Source of the DNA: Miscanthus floridulus
Lineage: Eukaryota; Streptophyta; Magnoliopsida; Poales; Poaceae
Direction: 5' to 3'
Length of the DNA: 64,000 bases
NCBI RefSeq assembly: GCF_019320115.1
Contig: NC_089593.1
Coordinates: 35,411,835 to 35,475,834 of the forward strand
Shown: positions 1 through 10,814 of the stretch, piece by piece
How positions within the stretch are numbered: position 1 is the stretch's first letter
Layout of the letters: each line of letters starts with the position of its first letter
The notes under the pieces: generated by a model
The model's database searches: none
What the model saw: only the letters and a program-made list of their open reading frames with translations
What the model was told of the DNA's origin: nothing
Program-made: the position numbers and the translations under genes

Positions 1-829
1 TAGGAACCCAAACTTGTTGAGGGCCCTTCACCTTCTCAACAAGTGACTTTGCAACCCAAATTTTCTTAGGCATATTCTTGTTGGGAGGACCTAAGAACAT
101 CACTTTCATCTTTCCACTAGAATCATTTCTAAGCATGTAGTGAGCATTGAAGGCAAAGGGTCTAGCATGCTTGGGCAAGGGTTGTGGTGGTGGAGTTTGG
201 CACTCATGAGCAAAGTGGCCTTCTTGTCCACACTCAAAGCATCTCTTTGGCTTTGGCTTTGGCTTTGATTGTTGTTGTTGAGCTTGAGCCTTCTTCTCTT
301 TGTTTGCCTTGTACCCAATGCCACTTCTATCCATCTTCATGATAGTGTTCATTAGAAGCTCACTTTGAAGATGCTTGCCTCCAGTGAACTTGCTCAATCC
401 AATCTTAAGATGCTCCTTTTCCAACTTGAGCTTCTTGTTCTCTTCCTTGAGTGCATCACTACTTTTATCTTCCTTGAGTGCAACATTGTTTCTCTCTTCC
501 TTGAGTTTCTTGTTTTCTTCTTTTAGCTTCTCATTCTCAAGAATCAAGTCACCATCATGATCAAGAGTTTCTAGCACAATGGTGTTGTTGATTTTGAACT
601 CTTCAAACTCTTTCTTTAGCTTTTCATTGTCATGCTTGAGCTTGACATACTCATCATAGTCATTGCATTCAACCACTTGCTTGCCTTTGCCACTAGATCC
701 TTGCTCAATGCTCTCATCAATTAAGTCATCACATGATGTAGCTATATCAATCTTAACAACATCGTTAGTAGCATCATGTGGCTCATTGGGTAAAAAATCT
801 TGAGCAATAACAGGATTGTCATGATTAAT

Positions 830-1834
830 CTAGAGAGTAGTATATTCATCTTTTAGCTTGTTATGGCTAGTGATGAGCTCTTTGTGCACCCACTCAAGTT
901 TATCATGTTTATCTTTAAGCTCTTTCTTAGAAGATTTGAGCTCCTTGAGTTTGGATGACATAGCATCATTTGCTTCTCTAAGCTCAACACTAGCCATTTC
1001 GGCTATCTCATATTTAGCTAAAAGAGAATCATTCTTAATCTCAAGCTTTTCATTTTTAGCTCTACTCTTTCTAATGATCTTAGTGTATTGATTTATCAAT
1101 TTAACAAGATCATCATAAGAAGGTGATTCATATTCATCATCATAACTATCACTATCATCATTGCTAGCATGTTCATCACCACTACTATCATCATTTGATA
1201 CCTTGCGATCACCCTTGGCCATAAGGCATAGGTGTGTAGGGGATGATGGCGGTGGTGGTGGTGAAGATGATGAAGAGTCAATAACAATGGCGACTACCTT
1301 CTTGTTGTCACTATCATCATCGGATGAGCCACTAGATGAATCAATGTTCGTGAGCCAATCACCGATGATGTATGCCTTTCCACTTTTCTTCTTCTTGTGG
1401 AAGTCCTTCTTGCCATCTGTCTTCTTATATGGCTTGTTTTTCTTCGTCTCATCTTCTTCTTCATTGCTTGAGTCATCTTTCTTGCCCTTGTACTTGTTCT
1501 TGTACTTATCTTTCTTGGGCTTTGTGCATTGATGTGCTAGATGACCAAGTTCTCCACAATTGTAGTAATCCATCTCGGAGATTGGCTTTCTTCTAGAGCT
1601 TGTGAAGAACTTCTTCTTGCCATCGAACTTGATGCCACTCTTGTTGAGCTTCTTTAGCATCTTGGCAGTTCTTTTCACCATGAGAGCAAGGCTTGCATCA
1701 TCAACTTCATCATCACTTGAGCTCTCATACTCAAGCCTTGCTTTGCCCTTCTCTTGGCTAGCTTTGAATGCTAAGTATTTTTCTTTCTTCTTAGTAGAGT
1801 ATGAGCCATCTTGTGGTGTGATGTGCATGTACAT
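830..1834 (-). CDS. Copia gag, middle part with degenerate zinc knuckle, copy 1
   Basis: A 334-residue frame beginning MYMHITPQDG, continuing the gag of 1861-2352 in a shifted frame. It contains a basic region, then a zinc-knuckle-like motif reading YYNCGELGHLAHQC. The first Cys of the CX2CX4HX4C pattern is a Tyr codon (1565-1567). Acidic Ser/Asp-rich low-complexity segments and a predicted coiled coil (repeated KELKSSKKELKDKHDKLE-type heptads) follow. A long gag with coiled coil and two knuckles suggests a Sirevirus-like Copia lineage (inference). Ser/Leu-rich frames on the opposite strand are shadows. Confidence 0.85.
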   Translation of the reverse strand: MYMHITPQDGSYSTKKKEKYLAFKASQEKGKARLEYESSSDDEVDDASLALMVKRTAKMLKKLNKSGIKFDGKKKFFTSSRRKPISEMDYYNCGELGHLAHQCTKPKKDKYKNKYKGKKDDSSNEEEDETKKNKPYKKTDGKKDFHKKKKSGKAYIIGDWLTNIDSSSGSSDDDSDNKKVVAIVIDSSSSSPPPPPSSPTHLCLMAKGDRKVSNDDSSGDEHASNDDSDSYDDEYESPSYDDLVKLINQYTKIIRKSRAKNEKLEIKNDSLLAKYEIAEMASVELREANDAMSSKLKELKSSKKELKDKHDKLEWVHKELITSHNKLKDEYTTL

Positions 1835-1860
1835 CTCATGAGCATTGATCTTTCCAAGAT

Positions 1861-2352
1861 TTATGTTGGTGTAGTGGTGGAAAGATCATCTTGATGAAGC
1901 ACGGTCACAATATGCCCATATTTATCAATGGGGAGGACACTCAAGATCTTTCTTACAACATCAAATGGTTGCAGTTGAGTGAGTCCAAGCCCATTGACTT
2001 CCTCTACAAGAACATTCAAGCATGAATACTTTTCATTAGCACATTCTTTGGGAAGCATCTCAAAAGAGTTAAGCTTTTTCATGACAAGATGATAGCGTTC
2101 CTTATGCTCACTCTTTGTTCCCTCATGGAGCGCACAAACGTCCAACCATAGTGCATGGGCGTCTTTGTGGTTCCTCACTTGGTTGAACACATCTTTGCAA
2201 AGACCTCTAAAGATGGTGTTTCGAGCCTTTGCATTCCATTCTTCGTAATTCACCTCATTGCCTTGTAGGTGTGTAGCATCCCGAGGTTTTGGGAAGCCTT
2301 GTGAGGCGACTCTAAGTATTCCAACATCTAGAGCTTCTAAATACGCCTTCAT
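1861..2352 (-). CDS. Copia gag polyprotein, N-terminal part, copy 1 (frame broken at end)
   Basis: A 163-residue reading frame beginning MKAYLEALD. It resembles the UBN2/retrotransposon gag domain family of plant Copia elements, with the NYEEWNAKARN and LHEGTKSEHKERY regions typical of that fold. The frame ends at a stop right after the STTTPT sequence. The homologous downstream gag continues in another frame immediately afterwards, so a 1-bp shift separates the halves. The start is the first Met after the leader and primer binding site. Copy 2 carries the same break. The protein would form the particle shell of the retroelement; this copy is probably not functional. Confidence 0.85.
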   Translation of the reverse strand: MKAYLEALDVGILRVASQGFPKPRDATHLQGNEVNYEEWNAKARNTIFRGLCKDVFNQVRNHKDAHALWLDVCALHEGTKSEHKERYHLVMKKLNSFEMLPKECANEKYSCLNVLVEEVNGLGLTQLQPFDVVRKILSVLPIDKYGHIVTVLHQDDLSTTTPT

Positions 2353-2457
2353 GTAGATTTTCCAATATGGAAAATCATCCTCCTCAAAGATAGGAAGAGG
2401 TCCATCCCCGTGAGATATCTTTCTCTAGGCGGTTAAGCCTAAATATGTGAGCACGAG

Positions 2458-2469
2458 GCTCTGATACCA
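2458..2469 (-). other. Retrotransposon primer binding site (tRNA-iMet type), copy 1
   Basis: On the minus strand this reads TGGTATCAGAGC, the well-known Copia primer binding site complementary to the 3' end of initiator tRNA-Met. It sits two bases inside the LTR boundary at 2472, which fixes both the element's orientation (minus) and the LTR edge. Confidence 0.93.
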
Positions 2470-2471
2470 AT

Positions 2472-4025
2472 TGAAAGGATCAAGATGCCTAAGAGGGGGG
2501 TGAACTGGGCTAATTCTAAATTTCTTTACAATAATTAAGTCCTATGGTTAGCCCAATTAACCCCTTGTGCCTAGAAAGTGTTTCTATTGATCTACCGCAT
2601 AAAAGTTTAGCAACCTATGTTCCAATCCTACTCTAGCAAGGCAATTCTATGAATATAAATGACAAAAATTGAATTGCTCAAAGTAAATGCTCAAAGTAAA
2701 AAGAGAAGGAGGAACGCGGCGATATTTTTTCGAGGTATCGGAGAGTCACCACTCCCCACTAGTCCTCGTTGGAGCACCTGCGCAAGGGTGTCGCTCCCCC
2801 TTGATCTGCGCAAGGATCAAGTGCTCTCTACGGGTTGATTCTTTGACACTCCGTCGCATTGAATCACCCACAACCGCTCACAACTTGAGTTGGGTCATCC
2901 ACAAGCTCCACCAGATGATCACCAAACTCCCAATCACCACCAAGCTGTCTAGGTGATGGCGATCACCAAGAGTAACAAGCACGAACTCTCACTTGACCAC
3001 GACAAGCCTAATGAGAAGGGTGGATGCACACTTTGCTACTCTTGATCTCACTAATGAGGGCTCTCTTTGGGATTATCAAATCTCAATCACCTCACTAGGA
3101 CCTTGCTCTTCTTGGCACTCTCAAAGGTGTTTCTCAGTTGTTGGAATGAGCAAAAGTACCCCCACACATGAATAGAGAAAGTATTAATAATCATGGCTGA
3201 AAAACGAACTGTTATGTGCTTCTACGGGGTGACCGGACGCTCTGGTCAGTTCTCTCCAAACTCCAGTGTTTAAAATGTGACCGGACGCTGGACAGCGTCC
3301 GGTCAACACTGACCGGATGCATCCGGTCAGTGATTTTCCCTCTCTGGAACCTTACTGGAGTCGACCGAACGCTGGGACTCAGCGTCCGGTCAACAATGAC
3401 CGGACGTGTCTGGTCATGATTTTCCCTCTCTAGAACCTTACTAGAGTCGACCGGACTCTAGGACTCAACGTCCGGTCACTTCACCTCTCAACTGTCCAGG
3501 TCATACCTAGATGATTTCACCTTGATCAAATGAGCTGACCAGACTCTGACGCCAGCGTCCGGTCACCCCGGAGCCAGCGTTCGGTCAGTATTTGATCCTC
3601 CATTCACTTCCAACTCTCAACCATATGTGAATGAAGTTTGCTCCAATGGATCTAAGGGCTTTTTAGGAGCTACCTAGTGCTAGGTTTAGCAAGTGTGCAC
3701 CGCACCTAACTCACTAGACTCACCTAGGTCAAGCTACCCATCCATACCCCCTTAATAGTACGGCCAAAGGAAAAACAAAGTCCTAAACTACTCTAAGTGT
3801 CTCTTCCACTCCAATCGACACTTAGAACTAGTCCATCCTTAACCTTGTCGTCCATCCTTTGAAAACCGAAATGATTTCCATCGTAGGGGCATGACCACCA
3901 TGATAGCCCAATCGATCTCCATTACCATGACCTAACTTAATTGCCTCTACAAAACACACGTTAGTCATAGTAATCATGTATTGTCATTAATCACCGAAAC
4001 CCAACTAGGGGCCTAGATGCTTTCA
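2472..4025 (-). mobile_element. Copia 5' LTR, copy 1
   Basis: A 1554-bp long terminal repeat bounded by TG and CA (plus strand TGAAAGGATCAAG to GATGCTTTCA), next to the primer binding site, so it is the 5' LTR of the minus-strand element. A cluster of GACCGGACGCT-type motifs in both orientations occupies about 3228-3590. The outer flank is AGGTT; no matching target duplication can be tested because no 3' LTR is present in the window. Copy 2 has 1549 bp. Confidence 0.9.
3228..3590. repeat. Cluster of GACCGGACGCT inverted repeats in the LTR, copy 1
   Basis: At least five pairs of the motif GACCGGACGCT and its reverse complement AGCGTCCGGTC, imperfect in places, follow each other at 30-90 bp spacing. 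Several pairs could fold into hairpins, for example GACCGGACGCTGGACAGCG followed by TCCGGTC. Related motifs recur in the 3' part of the same element at 29697-29990. Confidence 0.85.
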
Positions 4026-4695
4026 AGGTTCAAGGGAGGGATGATCAAGATCTTGAAGACAAAAGTAAGAAGAGACAGAAAGTTGTGGTAGGCATCTCAC
4101 CCATGATTCTGGCTTCAGCCTTGGCCAACCTATCCTCTATTAGGTTGGCCTCGGAAGGCGATCGGCATCGAACCATGGCCAGAGCCGATTCTGCAAGGGA
4201 GAGGCAGTCAGTGAGATTCTAGCTAGCCCGATCGATGGAGGCAAGCAGATCGTCATTGTTGATCTACCTCCTCGAATAGCAGGGGAGCTGGCAGCGAGCT
4301 ATTGACGAGGATGACCCCAAAGGCTGAGCGGAGTTAGCCCTATGCTCTGGGATGGTGGGGGCATCCCGAGTTGCACCCTCCTGATGACGAAGGCCCTAGC
4401 GTGATGATGCAGATCCATTGAGGGCATCCTTAGTAGACCTCTTGCTGTTCTCCATGATCTCAAACCTATGGAAAAGCATAAATCGCACCAAAGACACGAA
4501 AGGTTTAGGACAAAGCAGGTTGTTCTTTGATCCACAGCCATGGCCCGTATATATAGCCTGGGAAGGTGAGAGGATAGACTTCATCGGGGTTATGGAATTA
4601 AAGTCAAATATGAAAACAGATCAACACTCTAGAAATTCAGGGGACGGATCACGAAGGGATAACAGATTTGGACTTATTGCTTCCCATAATAACAA
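4026..4695. mobile_element. Degenerate repeat flanking the Mutator-like element, left part, copy 1
   Basis: No open gene is supported. The sequence resumes on the far side of the Mutator-like element at 5972, so this is one older sequence split by that insertion. GGCTTCAGCCTTGGCCAACC-type phrases resemble those in the LTR-like block at 6660-8653, suggesting part of the same Gypsy-style element. Family assignment is inference. Confidence 0.5.
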
Positions 4696-5962
4696 GGGAC
4701 AATTGGCCACGGGACATGCCAAATGAGCACCGACGGCTGGTGGACACCCCAAATCAGCAAAGTTGCTGTTGGACACTGTGTTTCCACTTTGAATTGCCAG
4801 AAGACACCGCGCCCTGGTTTCAGCCAAGAAAAGTGATGATTTGCCCAAATTGCCCTTGGCCCAACTGGTCAGCCCATTCCATCCGCCGCGACGCGGTCCT
4901 CATCAGCGAGCCAGACAGCCTCCCAGACGAACCCACCCTCGCTGCCGCCGGCCGTCGAGCTCACGCCGTTGCGCCGCTGCTGCCGCCCTTCCTCCGTACG
5001 ACCGCACCATGCCTCCCTATCGGCGCATCGCAGCTCCCGTGCCTCTCCTCCCCGGTCGTCGCCGCCGGTGCTAGCCCGTCGCGGTGAGGACGCGGTCGCA
5101 GCCGCCAGTGCCTGTGGCCGCCGGACCACCTCCAGCCGAGCCGAGCAGCTCTGCGAGAGAACGCTGGCCGCTCCCGAACTGGCCGCGCCGCGTGCCGCCG
5201 TTGAGCTGGCCACGCATGGCGGCGCTCGTGAGCAGTAGCTCCGCCGTGGCCTCGCGGGCGCACGCGAGCAGCCGCTCCGCCACCGGCCTCGCCGGCTGCG
5301 CGCGACCAGCCGGTCCGTCGCGGCCTCGCGGGCACGCGCGCGAGTAGCAGCTCCGCCGCGTCCTCGCAGGGCGCACGAGCAGCAGCTCCGCCGTGGCCTC
5401 GCGGGCAGGCACGCGAGCAGCAGCTCCGCCGCGGCCTCGCCGGCACGGGCGAGCAGCCGGTCCGCATGGCCTCATGGGCACGCATGCGAGCTGCGGCTCT
5501 GCCATGGCCTCGCCGGCGCGCGCGAGCAGCAGCTCCGCTGCGGCCTCATGGGCGCACGTGCGAGCTGCGGCTCCGCCATGGCCTCATGGGCGCATGTGTG
5601 CGCCACCGCGGCCGGGAAGCCTCCTCTGGCCGGGAACAGCGGGCTCCGATGCCTCCTTTGCCCCAAATTCATGACGCGTCCGCGCGGAGCTCGCCTTGCT
5701 GCCGGCGCCCTCTCCTCCGTTTCTCCTTCAACGGCGGGAGGCCGGCGGCCGGCACAGAGAAAGAAAGGGGGAGGAAGAAGAATGGGCTGACCAGTTGGGC
5801 CAAGGGCAATTTGGGCAAATCATCAACTTTCTTGGCTGAAACCGGGCGCGGTGTCTTCTGGCAATTCAAAGTGGAAACACAGTGTCCAGCAGCAACTTTG
5901 CGGATTTGGGGTGTCCACCAGCCGTCGGTGCTCATTTGGCATGTCCCGTGGCCAATTATCCC
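4696..5962. mobile_element. Mutator-like element (non-autonomous), 9-bp TSD, copy 1
   Basis: Terminal inverted repeats of about 184 bp (4696-4879 and 5780-5962) match with few mismatches; the outer ends read GGGACAATTGGCCACGGG and the reverse complement of GTGGCCAATTATCCC. Exact 9-bp duplications TAATAACAA flank the element (4687-4695 and 5963-5971), the target-site length typical of Mutator elements. The roughly 0.9-kb interior is extremely GC-rich and carries a tandem array around AGCAGCTCCGCCGTGGCCTC. No transposase is present. A captured gene fragment (Pack-MULE) is possible, but I do not recognise a parent gene. The long frames here come from base composition. Confidence 0.93.
5225..5615. 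repeat. GC-rich tandem array inside the Mutator-like element, copy 1
   Basis: About ten imperfect units of 35-45 bp carry the core GCAGCTCCGCCGTGGCCTC followed by a CGCGGGC- or ATGGGCGCA-type spacer. Units drift from a CGCGGGC form on the left to a CATGGGCGCA form on the right. Copy 2 has the same array with several unit-internal indels. Confidence 0.8.
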
Positions 5963-5971
5963 TAATAACAA

Positions 5972-6659
5972 AATATCATGGGATGGATACGAAAGGTTTG
6001 CATTGACCAGCGATCAACCCACCAAGGCTTCTTTGAATTGAAGGGAGTCCAGATCCCCACAAGGCCAAAGGTCATCATGAACCGAGTCACATCGGCCCGT
6101 TGATAAAATTGCATTAGGAGAAGGGAAAGGCTGCCTGCTTAAAAGATGCCCAACCGATTTCTCGGTGACTGGGAACCTGTGGGAAAGAAGTCTATGGTTT
6201 TCCCGATGGGCATTTGATGAAGCAAACAAGGGGAAGATGTCCACATATTTTAGCCCTTGCAAACACTAGAATAGCTCTGCGATCATGGAGAGAAGACTCA
6301 GGTGATATCGCAAGAATTCTTCTAACCGCATTAGTTGATCCTCTTGCTCGACAAGGCGCTAAGATGAGCGACATAATCACCCTATGCACAAGAATTATTC
6401 TAACCACTCAAGATCCTCATAGCAAGGAATTAGACCATGGAGGGTCCGGCGGAGCCAGAGGCACTCGAGAAAGCAGGCAGAAGAGAAACATAACTGAGTT
6501 GCTGAATTGCTCTCGCCAGAGTCGGACAGACATTTTATAGTCGGCCTGAAAGATGGATCCAAGCGCCCATGAAGCAATGATGCTCTCATAAAGTTTTGAA
6601 GCATAGGCTCATAAGCTAGCAAAGACGGTGATAGACAGTAGACCCCATATCAAGATTCT
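5972..6659. mobile_element. Degenerate repeat right of the Mutator-like element, copy 1
   Basis: This continues the sequence interrupted at 4696. No supported gene: the short open frames on both strands lack recognisable domains and recur unchanged in copy 2 simply because the DNA is duplicated. Confidence 0.45.
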
Positions 6660-8653
6660 CTACCTGTGACTATAGACCTATCGGGGGTACAGGCATGATA
6701 ATTTTAGAATAAAATTACTTTTATCCCAAAATTGGGTGACATGTATTTACACCAAAATTTGGGAAGAAGAATTACAAGAACTCAAAAGCTCCCAAGATCG
6801 TGTCATCAAGGAATCGACTGCATAAAGGTCGATATTAGTTGATTCGAATGCAGTACTAGAATCGGCTCTCTTCAGATAGGGCCAGCAGATAACGATAATG
6901 AGCTACGGTTGGCATCGAAAAATACATATTGGACTCTACAAAAAGGGAAAGATTAGGGTCCAAGTTATCTTAAGATAGGAATGTTTTTATATCAAAGATT
7001 GTAATGAGTCGTACTCGAGTAGGATTCATGTTTAGGTTCCAGATATAAATATTGGACCTCGGCTATTGTAAAGGACACACAATCAATCAAATACAAGTTA
7101 CTTACTTTTTCGGCTCTGACCACCCCTTAGGAGTAAGAGTAGAGTAGATCTCGACGAGTTCTTCAGTGAGCAGGGCTGCATCGGTCCTGGCCAACCTCTA
7201 GCTTGTCTGTAAGTACCGTCATGGCTTATACTTCTGTTCATACAGCTTGCATCGATCCGGTCGACCTCCAATGCGACTCTGGTATAAGCTAGTTATCGAC
7301 TCTTGTCTAGTTCAAGTATGGCTGCATCGATCCGGTCGACCTCCACTGCTCGAATTAGATTAAGGTCAAGTTATCGGCTCTACGTAAGAGTGGCAATCTT
7401 TGGTAGATTCATTAAGTTATCGATCTTGCTGATGTTCTCATTGTCATTAGTTTGCAGCAACATCAACCTGCCCGGTCAAGATCGATTTAGATCGGCCTCG
7501 TATCCTTTGGGTCTGTCGTTTGCTTTGTCACAACACGATACTTCTTACAATGAACGACGGGTTATGTCTTATCGGCTGTTCTATTTCGATCTTGGTCGCG
7601 CATAGTACGCGGTTAAGGCACGTATTATTTTAGAGAGGTTTGCTGGTTAGTTAAATCTGGTCTACGGTTTACTATTATGGCTGTAATGATCCGGTCGATC
7701 CCCACTAATAGCACTGTAGATTGAAGGATGCTAGTTAGTAGATCTATTCTTGATTAGGCGTGACCTTAACTGTTTGATAAGCCTGCATCGGCTAAATAGC
7801 CGATCGCTTGTGTGTTAAGGCCTACAACATGTTTACATGATTCTATTAAATGTGGATAGATCTGTTTACTTTAAAGGTTTGATTTGTTGTCTTTTTTATG
7901 GCTGCATCGATCCGGTCGAACCCCACTATTAGAGATAGCAAGTTAGGTCTGATAAGTCCATAGGTTTGTCCATGTGAAATAGTTGATTGTGCACACGCTG
8001 TAGTCCCTTTTCACCTGAATCGGCTATTTTAGCCGATTCATTGGAGCCTTCACGTATAGTATGTCTTTCGAAAAGCCAGTCAAAGTATGGATGGTTTTAT
8101 GAATTCTTCGGTTTTAGTTTGTTACTATCATCATAGCTGCCATCGATCCGGTCGAACCTCACTATTGGTGGTAACAGATTAGATTCAGAGCGTTTGTAGG
8201 TCCATTTGTCTTAGACGGTCCATTTGCTTGCATGCTATATCATCGTTAGATTCATCGGCTCAATGCTTTATACTGATAACATCTGTCTAGCTGATGATCT
8301 CATTTACACCTTATGAGTATTGTACCTGTCAATATGAAATTAATCGCTACCCACGAGCTTTACAGTTCGTAACAACTGATTTATGTGCAGTATCGGCTAT
8401 TTAATCGCTCTTCCCGTATGGCTTCTCCCGAAGCTGGCACACTTGGAACTGTCTGGGCATAAACTGGCACGTTCCACCTTAAATTACTGATAAACTTTCT
8501 CTCCTTGTCAATTGTAGGGTCAAATTGTACTGGCACGTCTTGGGAGGAATACGCAGGATCGATTATCCCTGCGTTGAAGCCAGGTGGATCTCCAGCTCCA
8601 TCGAGCAGACCCTTTCGGCTTGCTCGTGTGTCGACGCGTTTCCGTGTTCGACA
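6660..8653 (+). mobile_element. Gypsy-style LTR-like block, copy 1
   Basis: Non-coding sequence with LTR character. A TATA-like ATATAAATA lies near 7040. The right end resembles grass LTR termini (GTTTCCGTGTTCGACA). Five dispersed copies of GCATCGATCCGGTCGACC-type motifs with CCCACTA tails occur at about 7250, 7320, 7680, 7903 and 8135. ATCGGCT motifs form short palindromes at 7787-7804 and 8017-8039. The left border and orientation are uncertain, and no reverse transcriptase or integrase is present, so this may be a solo LTR or a fragment. Confidence 0.5.
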
Positions 8654-10014
8654 CCATGAAAAGGGAGTTTAGAGCATCTAAAAATTGGATTTTGCTTTAG
8701 AAAAAATAGGAAAAGGTTCTAGAAAAGTTCGAAAAATTCCTAGGAAGGACTGAACGACATCTAAACACTTTTTAAAACTTAGCACACTCAAAAGCACAAA
8801 ACTCAAGCAACAAGCAAACATCACATCAAGCAAAAACCCATCAAATTAATTTAATTTTTTGAAAAAACACACTTTTCTGTATCTAAATTGACAAAAACTT
8901 AAATTAATCTTGTCAAGTTTTATATAAATATTTAAACCATTTATTTTATTTAGTGTTTTGTATTCACAACCCAAAATCAGAAATTTTGGAGTGTGACAGG
9001 CTGCCTAGTCTAATGAGAGTAAGAAAGTTATTATCTACTCATAGAGCCCTCAACCATGCATTTATGTATAGTTTAATCTTGGTAGAGGGAACTGCAAAAG
9101 GAGAAAATAGGTTGTTGATCGAAACAATAGAGATGGAAAAGAAGGAAACATGTTACAACAGGTTAACGGGAGGGCACAGATTAACTGAAGATATAAAAAT
9201 GAAAATTAGGAGACATTCATTTTCACTTATGTTTATATCACTATGTTCTTTTGCTGTCATGAAACAACCAATTCAAATAAGACCTCACAAAGAAAGCAAT
9301 AAGATCCTAAGAAAAGGTTTAGGAGTATCTCCCTGGGCATGGCAAGTGGACGGAGTGGGCTGAAAGACAGGCACTAGATCTGGCAACCCTAGAATACGAA
9401 ACGAGTTCAATTTTGGGGAATCAGAGAGATAGAGCAAAATTAGAAAGAAAAAAAAGGGGAAGAAATTGGAGTACCTAAGAGAGTGGGAAGGGATTTTTCT
9501 GGTGTGGTCTTTGGACTACAGTCGACTTTGGACATGGTCGGCCCATGCTAGACATGGAGGTAAATGGCCTGGACGATGATGATAAGAAAGGAGCCGGCTG
9601 TTGCGCCGACATTGCCATGTCATTTAATTCTAAGACAATCATGGAGTCAGGCATGATTAACCATAAACCAACCAACCCAAGACTAATGCATCTGGGTAAA
9701 ATCTAATGTTTAATTTTGTGTATGCATCAAGATGCAAACACATGTCTGGCATCCAGTGAAAAAGAAAATGAAGGAGATGCTGATCTTGAAGAAGTATATT
9801 AGATAAACACATGTCTGCAGCTTCACTATCTTACAACTAATGACAGGCAAGATACCACTAAGATTATATTAGTTGGGCATAAGGTCTTTGATTTTCACAT
9901 GTACACTGTTTCTCATGTTGCGTATTTAAAAAGTATTTCACATGTACACGGTTTCTCGTGTTGTGTATTTAAAAATTATTTTTTAGATAAAATGATGCCC
10001 GTCTAAAAGGTCCT
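8654..10014. other. Stretch without a supported gene, copy 1
   Basis: AT-rich in 8660-8960. The open frames (a 136-residue plus frame from 8953, and a minus frame at 9475-9675 ending next to a GT splice-donor-like site) have no recognisable domain. The first is shortened in copy 2 by a 1-bp change. A degenerate host exon or old transposon is possible. Two copies of TTTCACATGTACACNGTTTCTC lie at about 9893 and 9937. Confidence 0.4.
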
Positions 10015-10814
10015 TGTTTTGTTTGGTAATTGAATAACAACCTTTGGTGGACTAATTGTGTTTATATGAGATACATAGGTGATTAATCCACATGTACATG
10101 TGTGTGAACAATACATGCCATGACGGTGAAGATGGCTCGAAGATGTTGCAAAGCTCACACATGTGATGATGAAAGAGCTCATTGCACATAAGACACTGAC
10201 ATTTAGTCATGTGATCAAGGTGGAGAAGATCGAGACATGACTTGGCTTGATGGACCAGGTTGCAAGCATGAATGGTAAGTTGGAGGCTTTAGAGCGATGG
10301 ACCGCGTGGCTGGTGAAGCTCAAGCAAGACTTGGTGCCAATGGACGAAGGCAACGGTGAAAAGCAAGTGAGGTCAAGATCGATGAACCAACAAGGTCACG
10401 TGATGATATGAAGTGGATCATATCATTTGGTGATTGGTTGGTGCATGTGTTGCATCAACGATGGAGGAGATGAAATGGAATGCGCAAGGCAAAGGTATAT
10501 TTGTAGAGCATTTCATTTCACCGGTCAAAGGTTTTGTAGAGAAGTGCATGACCAGGTTTAGGATAGGTGGCCGTACTATTAAGACGAGCAAACTTGTTTG
10601 CATATTGGTCATCTAGTGCCACTTGAGCGATCTAACTTTGCATACGTGTTAGGATCGAGTGGCATTGAGAAAAAAGTGTTAATCCTTTGGAAAAAAGTTT
10701 GTGAAAAGCTAACACACGTGCACAAGTTGGTGAACACTTGGTGATGTTAGCACACTTGCAAAGGAGAAGTCGAAAGGTGAAGAAAGGAGGCGAAACCAGG
10801 CTCCGAGTGATGCC

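Larger units (their letters stand above)
1..2471 (-). mobile_element. Copia retrotransposon internal region, gag portion, copy 1
   Basis: This is the 5' internal part of a minus-strand Ty1/Copia element cut by the window edge. Reading leftward from the LTR come a tRNA-iMet-type primer binding site, an untranslated leader, the gag reading frames and the stretch leading to protease. The last part (1-324) encodes a Gln/Lys-Pro-rich linker, an intact zinc knuckle beginning CFECGQEGHFAHEC, and a conserved tail ending near KSLVEKVKGPQQVWVP. That tail is readable in one frame here but is interrupted by 1-bp insertions in copy 2. Confidence 0.9.

Noticed and set aside
1161..1532. Ser/Leu-rich plus-strand frames opposite gag (also 375-560, 858-1091, 34025-34396)
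   Set aside because: They are antisense shadows of the Lys/Asp/Glu-rich gag coding strand.
3228..3590. Regularly spaced short repeats considered as a CRISPR array
   Set aside because: Spacing is irregular, units occur in both orientations, there are no cas genes, and the repeats lie inside a eukaryotic LTR.
8953..9363. 136-residue plus-strand frame
   Set aside because: No recognisable domain, and copy 2 truncates it at 67 residues by a single base; not treated as a gene.
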